Below are positions 54,145-62,167 of a stretch of 64,000 nucleotides of DNA, piece by piece. The translations under genes were made by a program, and so were the position numbers. How positions within the stretch are numbered: the stretch's first letter is position 1; each line of letters begins with the position of its first letter. The notes under the pieces are model-generated. The model did no database searches. It worked only from the letters and a program-made list of their open reading frames with translations, and was not told where the DNA came from. Origin of the DNA: Larkinella humicola (GTDB lineage Bacteria; Bacteroidota; Bacteroidia; Cytophagales; Spirosomataceae); the NCBI RefSeq assembly GCF_008727875.1, contig NZ_VTWS01000002.1, positions 310,001 through 374,000 on the forward strand, in the 5' to 3' direction.

Positions 54145-54152
54145 CAGTAAAC

Positions 54153-54188
54153 AAAAAACCGCCGGAAGCGAGCTTCCGGCGGTTTTTT
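54153..54188. terminator. Bidirectional Rho-independent terminator
   Basis: AAAAAACCGCCGGAAGC pairs perfectly with GCTTCCGGCGGTTTTTT across a 2-nt loop. With a T run on each strand it ends both the peptidase and the convergent outer-membrane protein gene. Confidence 0.9.
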
Positions 54189-54205
54189 GTTGTGGCGATG
54201 CCTGA

Positions 54206-54724
54206 TTAAAATTTGAAGGCAACCCCTAATTTCAGCGGTGCAACACCGTAGCCTACTTCAGCAAAAGCGCCGATGTTGGGTTTGAAATAGTAGCGACCGC
54301 CCAAATGCAGGTTAAAGAAGGCACCACTGCCGTACGAATCGCTGTAAATGGAACCACCCGGTCCATCATACTTGTAACTTGAGATCCGGTAGCCAATACC
54401 CACACCAGCGTACAAATCGAGCTTGTCGTTACCCAGATTTAGCAGTTCATTGACGTGGTATGAGCCACGAACACCAATTGGGACGAACGTATAACGCCAG
54501 TATGATGAGTAACTCCAGGTATAAAAGTCAACCTGAGCTCCTACGCTGATTTCGTCGGTTACACCCACTTCGAAAGACGCGCCCAGCGGAATTCCACCAC
54601 CGTAGTATGCACCCAAACCGATACCGGCATTCAATAATTTATCGCCTTTCTGATATTGTGCGAATGATTGCGTACCTACCAGCAGCAGGGACATTACGAG
54701 GAGTGAGGAGAGTAATTTTTTCAT
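54206..54724 (-). CDS. Small outer-membrane beta-barrel protein
   Basis: A 172-aa exported protein with signal peptide MKKLLSSLLVMSLLLVGTQS and then alternating beta strands rich in Gly and Tyr (LNAGIGLGAYYGGGIPLGAS, LYAGVGIGYRISSYK, FNLHLGGRYYFKPNIGAFAE), ending in the aromatic residue of VAFKF. This is the pattern of an eight-stranded OmpA/OmpW-like barrel of the OMP_b-brl type. Function unknown, possibly structural. Single-gene unit. Confidence 0.8.
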   Translation of the reverse strand: MKKLLSSLLVMSLLLVGTQSFAQYQKGDKLLNAGIGLGAYYGGGIPLGASFEVGVTDEISVGAQVDFYTWSYSSYWRYTFVPIGVRGSYHVNELLNLGNDKLDLYAGVGIGYRISSYKYDGPGGSIYSDSYGSGAFFNLHLGGRYYFKPNIGAFAEVGYGVAPLKLGVAFKF

Positions 54725-55056
54725 TAGTATGAATGAGTTAGATGTGAAACTTAGGCCAAAATAAGGGAGTTTCTCAGGTTCTTACAAGTGGTGAATGGTT
54801 AGTTGGTCTCATTTCGGTGAAAAACGGGTAGAATTCCCTTAAATTCTCGTAGTAGTTACCCTTATTTCTTTCCTGGTAGCAAGTAGTTCTACGTATGCTC
54901 CCGTTGTAATCCATGTAGTTACAATAATTACAATGGACTTTCGAACGCGGCCGGGCGGGCGGTTTCCAGACTATACCAGGTGGGGTGTCGAAAAAAAGTC
55001 GAATTTTCGCACAACCGCTGTAATGAATGCTCTCTTCCGTCGTCTTTGTTTCTGAA
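54725..55056. promoter_or_regulatory. Divergent region, barrel protein and ECF sigma gene
   Basis: About 330 bp with no supported gene. It contains an inverted pair TTGTAAT / ATTACAA around 54904-54932, possibly an operator. No exact TAnnTTTG box at a convincing distance was found. Confidence 0.35.
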
Positions 55057-55575
55057 ATGGATTTACAAGCCTTCAACCAAATCGTACTCCCCGTTCAGGG
55101 CCGGCTGTTTCGGTTGGCCAAACTGTTTCTGCGCAACCGCGAAGAAGCCGAGGATACGTTGCAGGAGGTGTTGCTGCGGCTCTGGACGAAACGGCAGCAG
55201 TTGGATTCGTACCACAGCGTCGAAGCGCTGGCGGTGCAGATGACGCGAAACCTGTGTCTGGACAAACTAAAATCCCAGGCCAACCGGACGACGAACGGCA
55301 CTACCGACCTGACAACCGTTCAGGCAGACGATGTTTCGCCGTATCGTCAGACCGAATTAGCAGACAGCAGTGCGCTGCTGCGTCGCATCATCGGCGATTT
55401 GCCGGACCCGCAAAAGCTGATTCTGCATCTGCGCGATGTGGAGGAGTATTCGTTTGAAGAAATTGAACAGGTAACGGGCCTGACCGTCAACAACATCCGC
55501 GTGATTTTGTCGAGAGCCCGACAGCGGGTTCGGGACAGTTACCTAAAGACCAACGATTATGAAGCAGGATATTGA
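55057..55575 (+). CDS. ECF-family RNA polymerase sigma factor
   Basis: A 172-aa sigma-70 family factor. Region 2 is GRLFRLAKLFLRNREEAEDT then LQEVLLRLW, and region 4 is EEIEQVTGLTVNNIRVILSR then ARQRVRDSY. The start at 55057 (MDLQAFNQIV) is chosen because the ten residues from the ATG at 55027 are atypical. It overlaps the next gene, a probable membrane anti-sigma partner, by 17 bp and heads a four-gene operon with two DUF4097-like proteins. Confidence 0.93.
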   Translation: MDLQAFNQIVLPVQGRLFRLAKLFLRNREEAEDTLQEVLLRLWTKRQQLDSYHSVEALAVQMTRNLCLDKLKSQANRTTNGTTDLTTVQADDVSPYRQTELADSSALLRRIIGDLPDPQKLILHLRDVEEYSFEEIEQVTGLTVNNIRVILSRARQRVRDSYLKTNDYEAGY

Positions 55576-56329
55576 AAAGCTGCTCGAGAAATACTACGCC
55601 GGGGAGAGCACCCTGGAAGAAGAAAAAGCCTTGCGGGATTTTTTTCGCGGACCCTCGGTTCCCGCCCATCTGGAAAACCAGGCCGGGCCGTTTCGCTACT
55701 TCGCCGAAGCCCGGAACGAGCAGCCGTCCCCCGCTTTCAACAACCGGTTGGCCAACCGGCTGGGTTCGGAAGGTCGCATCCGGAGCCTGACAACCTGGGG
55801 GCTCCGAATGGCCGCCAGTGTGGCCTTGCTGGCGGGCGGTTTTGCGGGCGGTTTCTACTATAGCAACCACGTTTCTGCACCGACTGATTCGCTCGAAACC
55901 TCGTCGACGGTGGCCATAAAAAAAGTGCTGGATTTCGATCCGGCAGCCCAGACATCGGCCAGCGAACGCATTCAGGCCGTTAACCAGAGCTACGAGCTGG
56001 CGGAAGCCGATCAGGCGGTTACGCAGTTGCTGATCAATACGCTGAATTTTGATGAAAACGTCAACGTACGGCTGGCGGCTTGTGAAGCCCTGATGCGATT
56101 GCCCAACGAACCGGGGGTTCGGGAAGCCCTGATTCAATCGCTGAAGATTCAGACCGATCCCTACGTCCAGATCATGCTCATCGAAACTCTGGTTTCGATT
56201 CAGGAAAAACGGGCCGTCGACGCGATGCAGCGACTCGCTCAAAACCGCCAGCTTTTGGAAGCGGTTCGGCTGAAAGCGGAGGAAGGGCTGAATCGGCTGG
56301 CTCAGGCCAAAAACCGCTCTGCTTCCTGA
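55559..56329 (+). CDS. Membrane HEAT-repeat protein, probable anti-sigma partner
   Basis: A 256-aa protein with a cytoplasmic N-terminus (DIEKLLEKYYAGESTLEEEK, then ALRDFFRG), one membrane helix at about 82-102 (GLRMAASVALLAGGFAGGFY) and a periplasmic helical HEAT-like C-terminal region (about 145-250: NVNVRLAACEALMRL, DPYVQIMLIETLVSI). N-terminus, single helix and overlap with the ECF sigma gene are the hallmarks of a Bacteroidota anti-sigma factor. That function is inferred from context. Confidence 0.8.
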   Translation: MKQDIEKLLEKYYAGESTLEEEKALRDFFRGPSVPAHLENQAGPFRYFAEARNEQPSPAFNNRLANRLGSEGRIRSLTTWGLRMAASVALLAGGFAGGFYYSNHVSAPTDSLETSSTVAIKKVLDFDPAAQTSASERIQAVNQSYELAEADQAVTQLLINTLNFDENVNVRLAACEALMRLPNEPGVREALIQSLKIQTDPYVQIMLIETLVSIQEKRAVDAMQRLAQNRQLLEAVRLKAEEGLNRLAQAKNRSAS

Positions 56330-56364
56330 TTCTATTCGATTTCCACTTTTTATAGACCAAACCA

Positions 56365-57144
56365 ATGAGAAAAATCAGTTTATTGATTGTCACGGCTTTA
56401 TGCTGCCTTCTGGATGCCAACGCCCAGGAATACAAAGCTAAACTCGCCAATGCCAAAGACCGGAAAATTGTCATCGAAATGGACGCCGGTGACTACAAAA
56501 TTGAAGGTTACGACGGCGATGAGGTCATCATCCGGGCCTCTTCGGGGCTGGAAGCACCGCCGGAACGGGCCAAAGGATTGAAACCGCTGTATTACTCGGC
56601 CGTAGACAATTCCGGCATCGGGCTGGCCGTGACCCCGGAAAACGGCGGATTGAAAATCGAAAAAGCCACCCGCAAAGACATCGACTACACGATTCGGGTG
56701 CCTAAAAAAGTTGCCATTCTCTTTCGTCAAATCAACTGGCGAAACGGAGCGGTCACCATCAGCAACATGGACGGCGACCTGGAAGTGCGAACCACCAACT
56801 CGCCCATTACGCTCAAAAGTGTCACCGGCCCCGTGGTCGCCAACACCACCAACGGCGAAGTCAACGTCTTTTTCACGAACCTGAGCCAGGAAAAACCGAC
56901 GTCCATCACCACCATTTCGGGGGCGGTAGACGTGACGCTGCCCGCCAATGCGAAGGCCAACATGAAGCTGCGGTCCATCAATGGCGAGATGTATACCGAC
57001 TTTGACCTGGGTCTGAAAAGTTCGAAGGAAGGCTTGTCACGCGTGGGCGGAGGCAACCACATCGAAGGAACGGCCAACGGCGGAGGGGTTGAAATTCAGC
57101 TCAATACCATCAGCAGTAACATCTACATCCGCAAGCAGAAGTAA
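56365..57144 (+). CDS. DUF4097-like secreted beta-helix/adhesin-type protein 1
   Basis: A 259-aa exported protein (signal about 1-20, ending ANAQ). The body is a repeat-rich beta structure of the DUF4097 (putative adhesin) kind, with short stacked units such as GAVTISNMDGDLEVRTTNSP, ITLKSVTGPVVANTTNGEVN and STTISGAVDVTLP-type strands. It ends GGGVEIQLNTISSNIYIRKQK, almost the same as its neighbour's end. Probably a periplasmic or surface protein made under control of the operon's sigma factor. Biochemical role unknown. Confidence 0.85.
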   Translation: MRKISLLIVTALCCLLDANAQEYKAKLANAKDRKIVIEMDAGDYKIEGYDGDEVIIRASSGLEAPPERAKGLKPLYYSAVDNSGIGLAVTPENGGLKIEKATRKDIDYTIRVPKKVAILFRQINWRNGAVTISNMDGDLEVRTTNSPITLKSVTGPVVANTTNGEVNVFFTNLSQEKPTSITTISGAVDVTLPANAKANMKLRSINGEMYTDFDLGLKSSKEGLSRVGGGNHIEGTANGGGVEIQLNTISSNIYIRKQK

Positions 57145-57168
57145 GCCATCCAAAATCGCCCTATTCCC

Positions 57169-57867
57169 GTGAAAAAGCTCCTCTTTTTGCTCCTGACCGG
57201 CCTGACCGTCAGTTCGGCCTTCGCCCAGAAAATTATTGATAAAACCTTTCCGTTCACGCCGAACCAGCTCGTCAACCTCCATCTGAAGTTTGCTGACAGC
57301 ATTCAGGTCCGGTATTGGGATAAACCGGAGGTTTACGTCCGCATTGCGGTGACCATCAACAGCGGTCAGCTTAACAATGCCCTGCTGGTTGAATCCACGT
57401 CTACGGCGTCTGAAATCAGCGTCAAAACCGATTACGACCGGGAGCTTTTGCGACTGGGCAAAGCCGAGGACTGTCCGGGCAAAAAAGCCTCGACCTGGCG
57501 CACCGAAATGAACGGACAGGATTACTACGTCTGCAGCACCATCCAATACCAGGTTTTTCTGCCCCGCAAAGCCAAACTGCGCGTCGAAACCATCAACGGC
57601 AACATCGACATCGAAGGCGCCAGCGAAGAGGTGTTTGCCAAAACCATCAGCGGTTTTGTGGATCTGAACTGGCCCGGAACCAAGGGTGCCAATCTGTCCA
57701 TGAAAACCATCACCGGCGAGGTGTTTTCCGACCTACCCATCGACTTCAAAACCAAAAAGCAAAAGAATCCGATGGTCGGTTATCTGCTGGAAGGAACCGT
57801 CAACGGCGGTGGGCCGGAGGTACGGCTGGAGTCGATCAGCAATAACGTGTATGTTCGGAAGAAGTAA
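57169..57867 (+). CDS. DUF4097-like secreted protein 2
   Basis: A 232-aa paralogue of the preceding protein with signal peptide (V/M)KKLLFLLLTGLTVSSAFAQ. The start codon is GTG at 57169, since no ATG precedes the signal peptide. The C-terminal part has the same stacked units (VETINGNIDIEGASEEVFAK, TISGFVDLNWPGTKGANLSM, KTITGEVFSDLP) and ends VRLESISNNVYVRKK. It lies 24 bp after the first copy, so the operon ends with two related exported proteins. Confidence 0.85.
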   Translation: MKKLLFLLLTGLTVSSAFAQKIIDKTFPFTPNQLVNLHLKFADSIQVRYWDKPEVYVRIAVTINSGQLNNALLVESTSTASEISVKTDYDRELLRLGKAEDCPGKKASTWRTEMNGQDYYVCSTIQYQVFLPRKAKLRVETINGNIDIEGASEEVFAKTISGFVDLNWPGTKGANLSMKTITGEVFSDLPIDFKTKKQKNPMVGYLLEGTVNGGGPEVRLESISNNVYVRKK

Positions 57868-57942
57868 TTGATAGCCCTCGTCGATGACGGGCCTACCGAA
57901 TCATCGCTGGGTTGAGAGTGTGTAAAGCTTGACTATCCTAAA

Positions 57943-57988
57943 CCAAAAACGGCTCAACAGCATATCTCTATGCGGTTAAGCCCTTTTT
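57943..57988. terminator. Terminator-like hairpin between convergent units
   Basis: GGCT-c-AAC-a-GCATA pairs with TATGC-g-GTT-a-AGCC around TCTC, flanked by AAAAAC on the left and CTTTTTGG on the right. It can end the sigma operon and the convergent small gene. Confidence 0.65.
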
Positions 57989-58004
57989 GGCATCAGGGTT
58001 CGGG

Positions 58005-58394
58005 TTATTCGTTTTCTTGCGGAAGGGATTTTTTCGGCGTATTTCCGGCCACTTCAGCCGAAGGGGCTTCCTGACCCGCTACGTTGAAATGCTGAATTTT
58101 GTAGTTCCGGTTGGCCAGATTTTCCTCAGCCGTGTGCGGAACCAGAATTCCGTTGACCGGTTCTGTATTGAGCCTTGGTTGCTTGTAATTCGCTACGGCC
58201 CGGTTGTTCACCGCCGGGACGCTAATGCCTTCCCCTTTCTGATTCGCCCATTTTTGGGCAGCAGCGGCTTTGTTGGGGTGTTTGTAATTATGGGTCGAAT
58301 AGGTGACATCCTTCCGACGTTTGGTATCGTCCTGGGCTGCGGCATTCAAAATCGTTAATCCACTAAGAGCTAGAGCAAAAATGTATGTTTTCAT
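58005..58394 (-). CDS. Small secreted protein of unknown function
   Basis: A 129-aa protein with a signal peptide (MKTYIFALALSGLTILNAAA). The mature part is polar, basic and probably unstructured, with an HNYKHPNKAAAAQKWANQKG segment. No family recognised. Its upstream region holds five direct repeats at 11-bp steps, a layout typical of OmpR/PhoB-family response-regulator binding. A two-component pair of that family is encoded just upstream, so this gene is a likely direct target. Confidence 0.7.
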   Translation of the reverse strand: MKTYIFALALSGLTILNAAAQDDTKRRKDVTYSTHNYKHPNKAAAAQKWANQKGEGISVPAVNNRAVANYKQPRLNTEPVNGILVPHTAEENLANRNYKIQHFNVAGQEAPSAEVAGNTPKKSLPQENE

Positions 58395-58478
58395 GGCTTT
58401 TTCTGTCTTTATATTAAATCAACCACTCGGTTTCAGGTTCGTTTTGTACCCTACTGCCTGGTTGACCTTACAAAGGTC

Positions 58479-58533
58479 GTAAGCCGGTGTTAAGCTCGTG
58501 TTAGAACGACATTAGAACGGGGTTAGAAATGCC
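58479..58533 (-). promoter_or_regulatory. Five 11-bp-spaced direct repeats (response-regulator site)
   Basis: Units at 58479 (GTAAGCC), 58490 (TTAAGCT), 58501 (TTAGAAC), 58512 (TTAGAAC) and 58523 (TTAGAAA) repeat every 11 bp, one helical turn, on the plus strand as written. That is the geometry of OmpR/PhoB-type tandem binding boxes. They lie 85-139 bp upstream of the small secreted protein gene and run up to the stop of the histidine kinase gene. Confidence 0.6.
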
Positions 58534-58534
58534 G

Positions 58535-59896
58535 CTAGCGGGGGAAATTCACAATAAAAGTGGTTCCGGCATCTTCCTTCGACTCAACCCGAATGTCGCC
58601 TTTGTGCAGCCGGACGATGCGCTCCGTCAATGGAAGTCCAATCCCGAAACCCGGTAGTCCGCTGGCATTACGACCCCGCTGAAACGGGATGAACACCTCC
58701 GCTAGCTGGTCGGGCGGAATCACCGAACCGGCGTTATGCACCCGTAATTCGATCGACTTCGGTTGGACGGATGCGTGGAGAGTTACCGTATGGTCGGTCG
58801 AAAATTTGCCGCCGTTATCGAGCAGGTTGAAAAAAGCCGTCCGCAGCAGGGGTTCGCTGCCCGTCAGTTGCCAGTCGGCGGGAGATGCATTCGGCGAATC
58901 GATGCGAAGGTGAACGGTATAGGTGGGTTGAAGCCGCTGAACGTCGAGCCGAACCTGTTCCAGCAAACGATCCAGTGGCACGGGTCCCATCGGCACGGCG
59001 GACGAATCCATGCTGGCATTGGCCAACGCCAGCAGTCCATTGGCCATGCGGTTGAGCCCCCTGACATCGTCCAGCACCGAGCGCAGCGTCGCCCGCAGTT
59101 CGTCGGGCTCATCATCGGCCAGCAGCGACACTTCCAACTGCCCCGTAATGGCGGTCAGCGGGGTTCGCAACTCGTGCGACGCGTGTGACACAAACGACCG
59201 TTGCAGCCGGAACGCGTCCTCCAGCCGGTTGAGCATCCGGTTGAACCGCTGCGCCAGTTGGGTCAGTTCGTCGGCACTTTCGCCTTCGGGTAAACGGAGC
59301 GACAGATTCGAGGCCGTAATTTCGTCGATCCGCTGATTGATCCGGCTGATGGGTTCCAGAATACGGCCCATGAAGTAGCGGGCCGCAATCAGCATGACGC
59401 CGATCATCACAAACCAGCCCCCGCTCAGCAACCGGGCCAAATCCTGCATGGACCGCACGCCATAGATGTCAACCGCCGAGGCAAAAATGACAAACGGAGC
59501 GGCTTTTTCGGTAAACAAAATCCCCACGATTTCGCGATTTCCCTCCCGCCACTGCGTCGTCTGTAGCTCCCGAACCCGGTCCAAAATCGCGGGTGTCACC
59601 GTCAGAAAGTCCGTTCCGCTTTCGTAAATCAGGCGGTTTTGCGCGTTGTAGATGATGATTTCCTCGTCGGGCAAAACCGTCAGTTGATTCTTGTCGATCA
59701 GGTTGTAGAGGGTCGGCCCCAGGCTCTCCTGCCCCACCAACAGATGCCCCGCCGTCAGGGCTTCCGACCGCAGCCGGGTCAGGAATTCTTTTTTCCGGTA
59801 CTGTTCCGCCACCAGATACAGAAACAGACAGAAGAAGGCCAGCAAAATGGAAACGATGGCGGTCGATAACAGGGTCAGGCGGTTTTGAAGGCTCAT
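58535..59896 (-). CDS. Sensor histidine kinase of OmpR-type two-component pair
   Basis: A 453-aa kinase. Two membrane helices (about 10-30 and 158-178) flank a periplasmic sensor of about 125 residues. Then come HAMP (about 178-232), HisKA with His241 (SHASHELRTPLTAITGQLE) and an ATPase domain ending FGIGLPLTERIVRLHKGDIR. The start at 59896 overlaps the response-regulator stop by 4 bp (ATGA), indicating coupled translation; the ATG at 60031 would run inside the regulator gene. It phosphorylates the regulator encoded upstream. Confidence 0.93.
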   Translation of the reverse strand: MSLQNRLTLLSTAIVSILLAFFCLFLYLVAEQYRKKEFLTRLRSEALTAGHLLVGQESLGPTLYNLIDKNQLTVLPDEEIIIYNAQNRLIYESGTDFLTVTPAILDRVRELQTTQWREGNREIVGILFTEKAAPFVIFASAVDIYGVRSMQDLARLLSGGWFVMIGVMLIAARYFMGRILEPISRINQRIDEITASNLSLRLPEGESADELTQLAQRFNRMLNRLEDAFRLQRSFVSHASHELRTPLTAITGQLEVSLLADDEPDELRATLRSVLDDVRGLNRMANGLLALANASMDSSAVPMGPVPLDRLLEQVRLDVQRLQPTYTVHLRIDSPNASPADWQLTGSEPLLRTAFFNLLDNGGKFSTDHTVTLHASVQPKSIELRVHNAGSVIPPDQLAEVFIPFQRGRNASGLPGFGIGLPLTERIVRLHKGDIRVESKEDAGTTFIVNFPR

Positions 59897-60588
59897 TTTT
59901 CTTTCAGCACGTAGCCCATTCCAATCAGTGTGTGGATGAGCTTGGTGGGATAATCCTTGTCGATCTTGGCGCGCAGGTAACTTACGTACACATCGATGAC
60001 GTTTGTGCCGGTATCGAACCCGATGTCCCACACCTGCTCGGCAATGTCTACCCGCGAAACCACCCGGCCCGCGTTGCGCATCAGGTATTCCAGCAGGGCA
60101 AATTCGCGGGCGGTCAGCTCGATGGTCTGCCCCTGCCGACGCGCCACACGTTCGTGCAGGTCGAGTTCCAGATCGGCCACGCGCAGAATGCGGTCCGCTT
60201 CTTCGGTCGTTCCGGCCCGGCGCAGGAGGGCTTTTACCCGGGCCACCAGTTCCAGAAAATCAAACGGTTTGGCCAGATAATCGTCGGCACCGGCTTCAAA
60301 TCCCAGCAATTTATCGGCGGTCGTATCCAGCGCCGTCAACATCAGAATCGGCACCCGGCGGTTTTGCTGCCGGATGTACTCCGCCACCTCAAGGCCGCTG
60401 ATATCAGGCAGATTGACGTCCAGAATAATGAGATCGAAGGTTGCGGTATTGAAAAGTGCTTTCCCTTCCTCGCCCGTCAAGGCCACCTCCACCGTATACG
60501 ATTGCGTCTGAAGCCCTTTTTTAATAAACGTAGCCACCTTGGGTTCGTCTTCAACCAATAGCAAATGGGCGTTGGAACCAGTCGTCAT
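59893..60588 (-). CDS. OmpR-family response regulator
   Basis: A 231-aa regulator with a receiver domain (acidic pair in LLVEDEPK, phosphoacceptor Asp57 in LIILDVNLPDISG, conserved Lys in DDYLAKPFDF) and a C-terminal winged helix (VARRQGQTIELTAREFALLE to VIDVYVSYLRAKID). First gene of the pair, 4-bp overlap with the kinase. A 12-bp inverted repeat lies 36 bp upstream of its start. The 11-bp repeats before the next downstream gene are the obvious candidate target. Confidence 0.95.
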   Translation of the reverse strand: MTTGSNAHLLLVEDEPKVATFIKKGLQTQSYTVEVALTGEEGKALFNTATFDLIILDVNLPDISGLEVAEYIRQQNRRVPILMLTALDTTADKLLGFEAGADDYLAKPFDFLELVARVKALLRRAGTTEEADRILRVADLELDLHERVARRQGQTIELTAREFALLEYLMRNAGRVVSRVDIAEQVWDIGFDTGTNVIDVYVSYLRAKIDKDYPTKLIHTLIGMGYVLKEK

Positions 60589-60623
60589 AAGTCAGTGTGC
60601 GTGTTCCCGAAAGAGATAAAGTA

Positions 60624-60673
60624 AAACCGGGTGTAAAGTACGAATCGAATGATTAGCAATCTACACCCGGTTT
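60624..60673. promoter_or_regulatory. 12-bp inverted repeat upstream of response regulator
   Basis: AAACCGGGTGTA (60624-60635) and TACACCCGGTTT (60662-60673) are perfect inverted copies around a 26-nt spacer. It lies 36-85 bp upstream of the regulator start and may be an autoregulatory or 5' UTR structure. Confidence 0.45.
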
Positions 60674-60825
60674 GCCCGGGTACGAAGTATTCATGAGCCA
60701 TTCTAAATTTTATAATCCTATCTTTGAGCGTCTGAGAACCGGGTAGACCGTTTTTTTCTGGTGTTCTGCTGCGTTTCTCATCAGTTCAATCAGCGGTTTT
60801 CGGATCAACTCATTTTTGTAGCACG

Positions 60826-61251
60826 ATGAATAAGACAGGGGCAATCGTAGTCATAGAAGACGATGAAGATGATCAGGAGATGCTGACGCAAGTATTTAAA
60901 CAACTTGACTACAGGAATGAGGTTATCTTTTTTGAAGATGCGGAGGAGGCCCTTCGCTATTTAGTTTCCACCTCCATCGAACCCTTTATCGTTATCTCGG
61001 ATATCAACATGCCGAAGCTGAACGGGCTGGAATTGAGAGAGCAAATTCACGAGAACGAAGACCTGAGATTGAAATGCATTCCGTATCTGTTTTTCACGAC
61101 AAGTGCCGAACAGCAACACGTTATTGACGCCTATTCCAAGTCGGTTCAGGGATTTTTTATCAAACCGTCTAAGTTTGAGAAACTGAAGGAAACCGTACGA
61201 AAGATCGTAGAATACTGGCAGGAATGTGTGTCTCCAAATTATGTCAAGTAA
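60826..61251 (+). CDS. Stand-alone CheY-like response regulator
   Basis: A 141-aa single receiver domain: acidic pocket EDDEDD (11-16), phosphoacceptor Asp59 in VISDINMPKLNGLEL, Thr/Ser in FFTTSAE and Lys in FFIKPSKFEKL. No output domain, as in the Rcp1-like receivers that partner bacteriophytochrome or hybrid kinases, or that relay phosphate. No kinase gene is adjacent. Followed by its own terminator. Confidence 0.92.
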   Translation: MNKTGAIVVIEDDEDDQEMLTQVFKQLDYRNEVIFFEDAEEALRYLVSTSIEPFIVISDINMPKLNGLELREQIHENEDLRLKCIPYLFFTTSAEQQHVIDAYSKSVQGFFIKPSKFEKLKETVRKIVEYWQECVSPNYVK

Positions 61252-61282
61252 TCAAAAAAGCCCCGATCGGGGCTTTTTTGAT
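61251..61282. terminator. Bidirectional terminator, perfect 32-bp palindrome
   Basis: ATCAAAAAAGCCCCGA and its complement form a perfect palindrome with GC core and A/T runs on both flanks. It starts at the last base of the receiver gene's stop and ends 8 bp before the convergent msrA end. Confidence 0.92.
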
Positions 61283-61290
61283 GGCGGGTA

Positions 61291-62007
61291 TCACTCGTGA
61301 TTGGACGTCACTTTGTCATTGCTCTTCAGCTTGTCTTTAAACACCTTGCGGAACTTGTCGAGCTTCGGCGCAATCACAAACGAGCAGTAGCCCTGCTCCG
61401 GGTTGTTGGCGAAATAGCTCTGGTGATACGCTTCGGCTTCATAAAAGGTGGTGGCTTTGCTGATTTCCGTCACAATCGGCTTGTCATACGCACCCGACGC
61501 ATTCAGTTCTTTCTTCACGGTTTCGGCCAGTTGCTTCTGCTCGTCGTTGTGGTAAAAAATGACCGAACGGTATTGCGTTCCGACGTCGGCCCCCTGCCGG
61601 TTGAGCGAAGTTGGGTCGTGGCTCCGGAAAAAGGCCTGCAACAGTTCGGCGTAGGTTACTTTCTTGGGGTCATACGTCACCTCGACGCACTCGGCGTGGC
61701 CGGTGTTGCCGGTGCAGACTTCCTTGTACGTAGGGTTCGCTTTGGAACCGCCTTCGTAGCCGGAAACGGCATCCGAAACGCCATCCAGCGATTCAAACAT
61801 GGCTTCCGTACACCAGAAGCAGCCCGTGCCGAAGGTGGCTTTTTCCAGGCCGGCGGCAGTTGATACAGGGTTGTTGGTATTCATAATTTTAGATTTTTTC
61901 TCGGATGATTGTTGTTTCGTTGACTGACCACAGGCCGACAAAGACGCCAGCGGCAACAGGGCCAGCAACCAGGTACTAACGCGTTTTAGATGCATGGGTT
62001 TAAACAT
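61291..62007 (-). CDS. msrA: Lipoprotein peptide-methionine (S)-S-oxide reductase
   Basis: A 238-aa MsrA. The N-terminus has a lipoprotein signal (LLALLPLASLSAC, Cys26), and the catalytic loop is TFGTGCFWCTEAMFE with nucleophile Cys63. The family blocks GHAECVEVTYDP, FFRSHDPTSLNRQGADVGTQ and YHQSYFANNPEQGYC follow. It reduces methionine-S-sulfoxide in proteins of the cell envelope rather than the cytosol, judging from the lipobox. No MsrB domain is fused. The start could be the ATG five codons downstream. Confidence 0.95.
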   Translation of the reverse strand: MFKPMHLKRVSTWLLALLPLASLSACGQSTKQQSSEKKSKIMNTNNPVSTAAGLEKATFGTGCFWCTEAMFESLDGVSDAVSGYEGGSKANPTYKEVCTGNTGHAECVEVTYDPKKVTYAELLQAFFRSHDPTSLNRQGADVGTQYRSVIFYHNDEQKQLAETVKKELNASGAYDKPIVTEISKATTFYEAEAYHQSYFANNPEQGYCSFVIAPKLDKFRKVFKDKLKSNDKVTSNHE

Positions 62008-62167
62008 TGTACGAAGTTGAGGGTTTTATTCCGACCTTACACCGGTATAACAAAATCGAGTTCCAGCCTGTATCTACGCGGGAATCAATCCAACGGTTTT
62101 TAAAGAACAGAATCTATTTTAAGACGGTTCGCCGGAAAAAGAAATTGCCCGGCGTAACTCGTAAACC

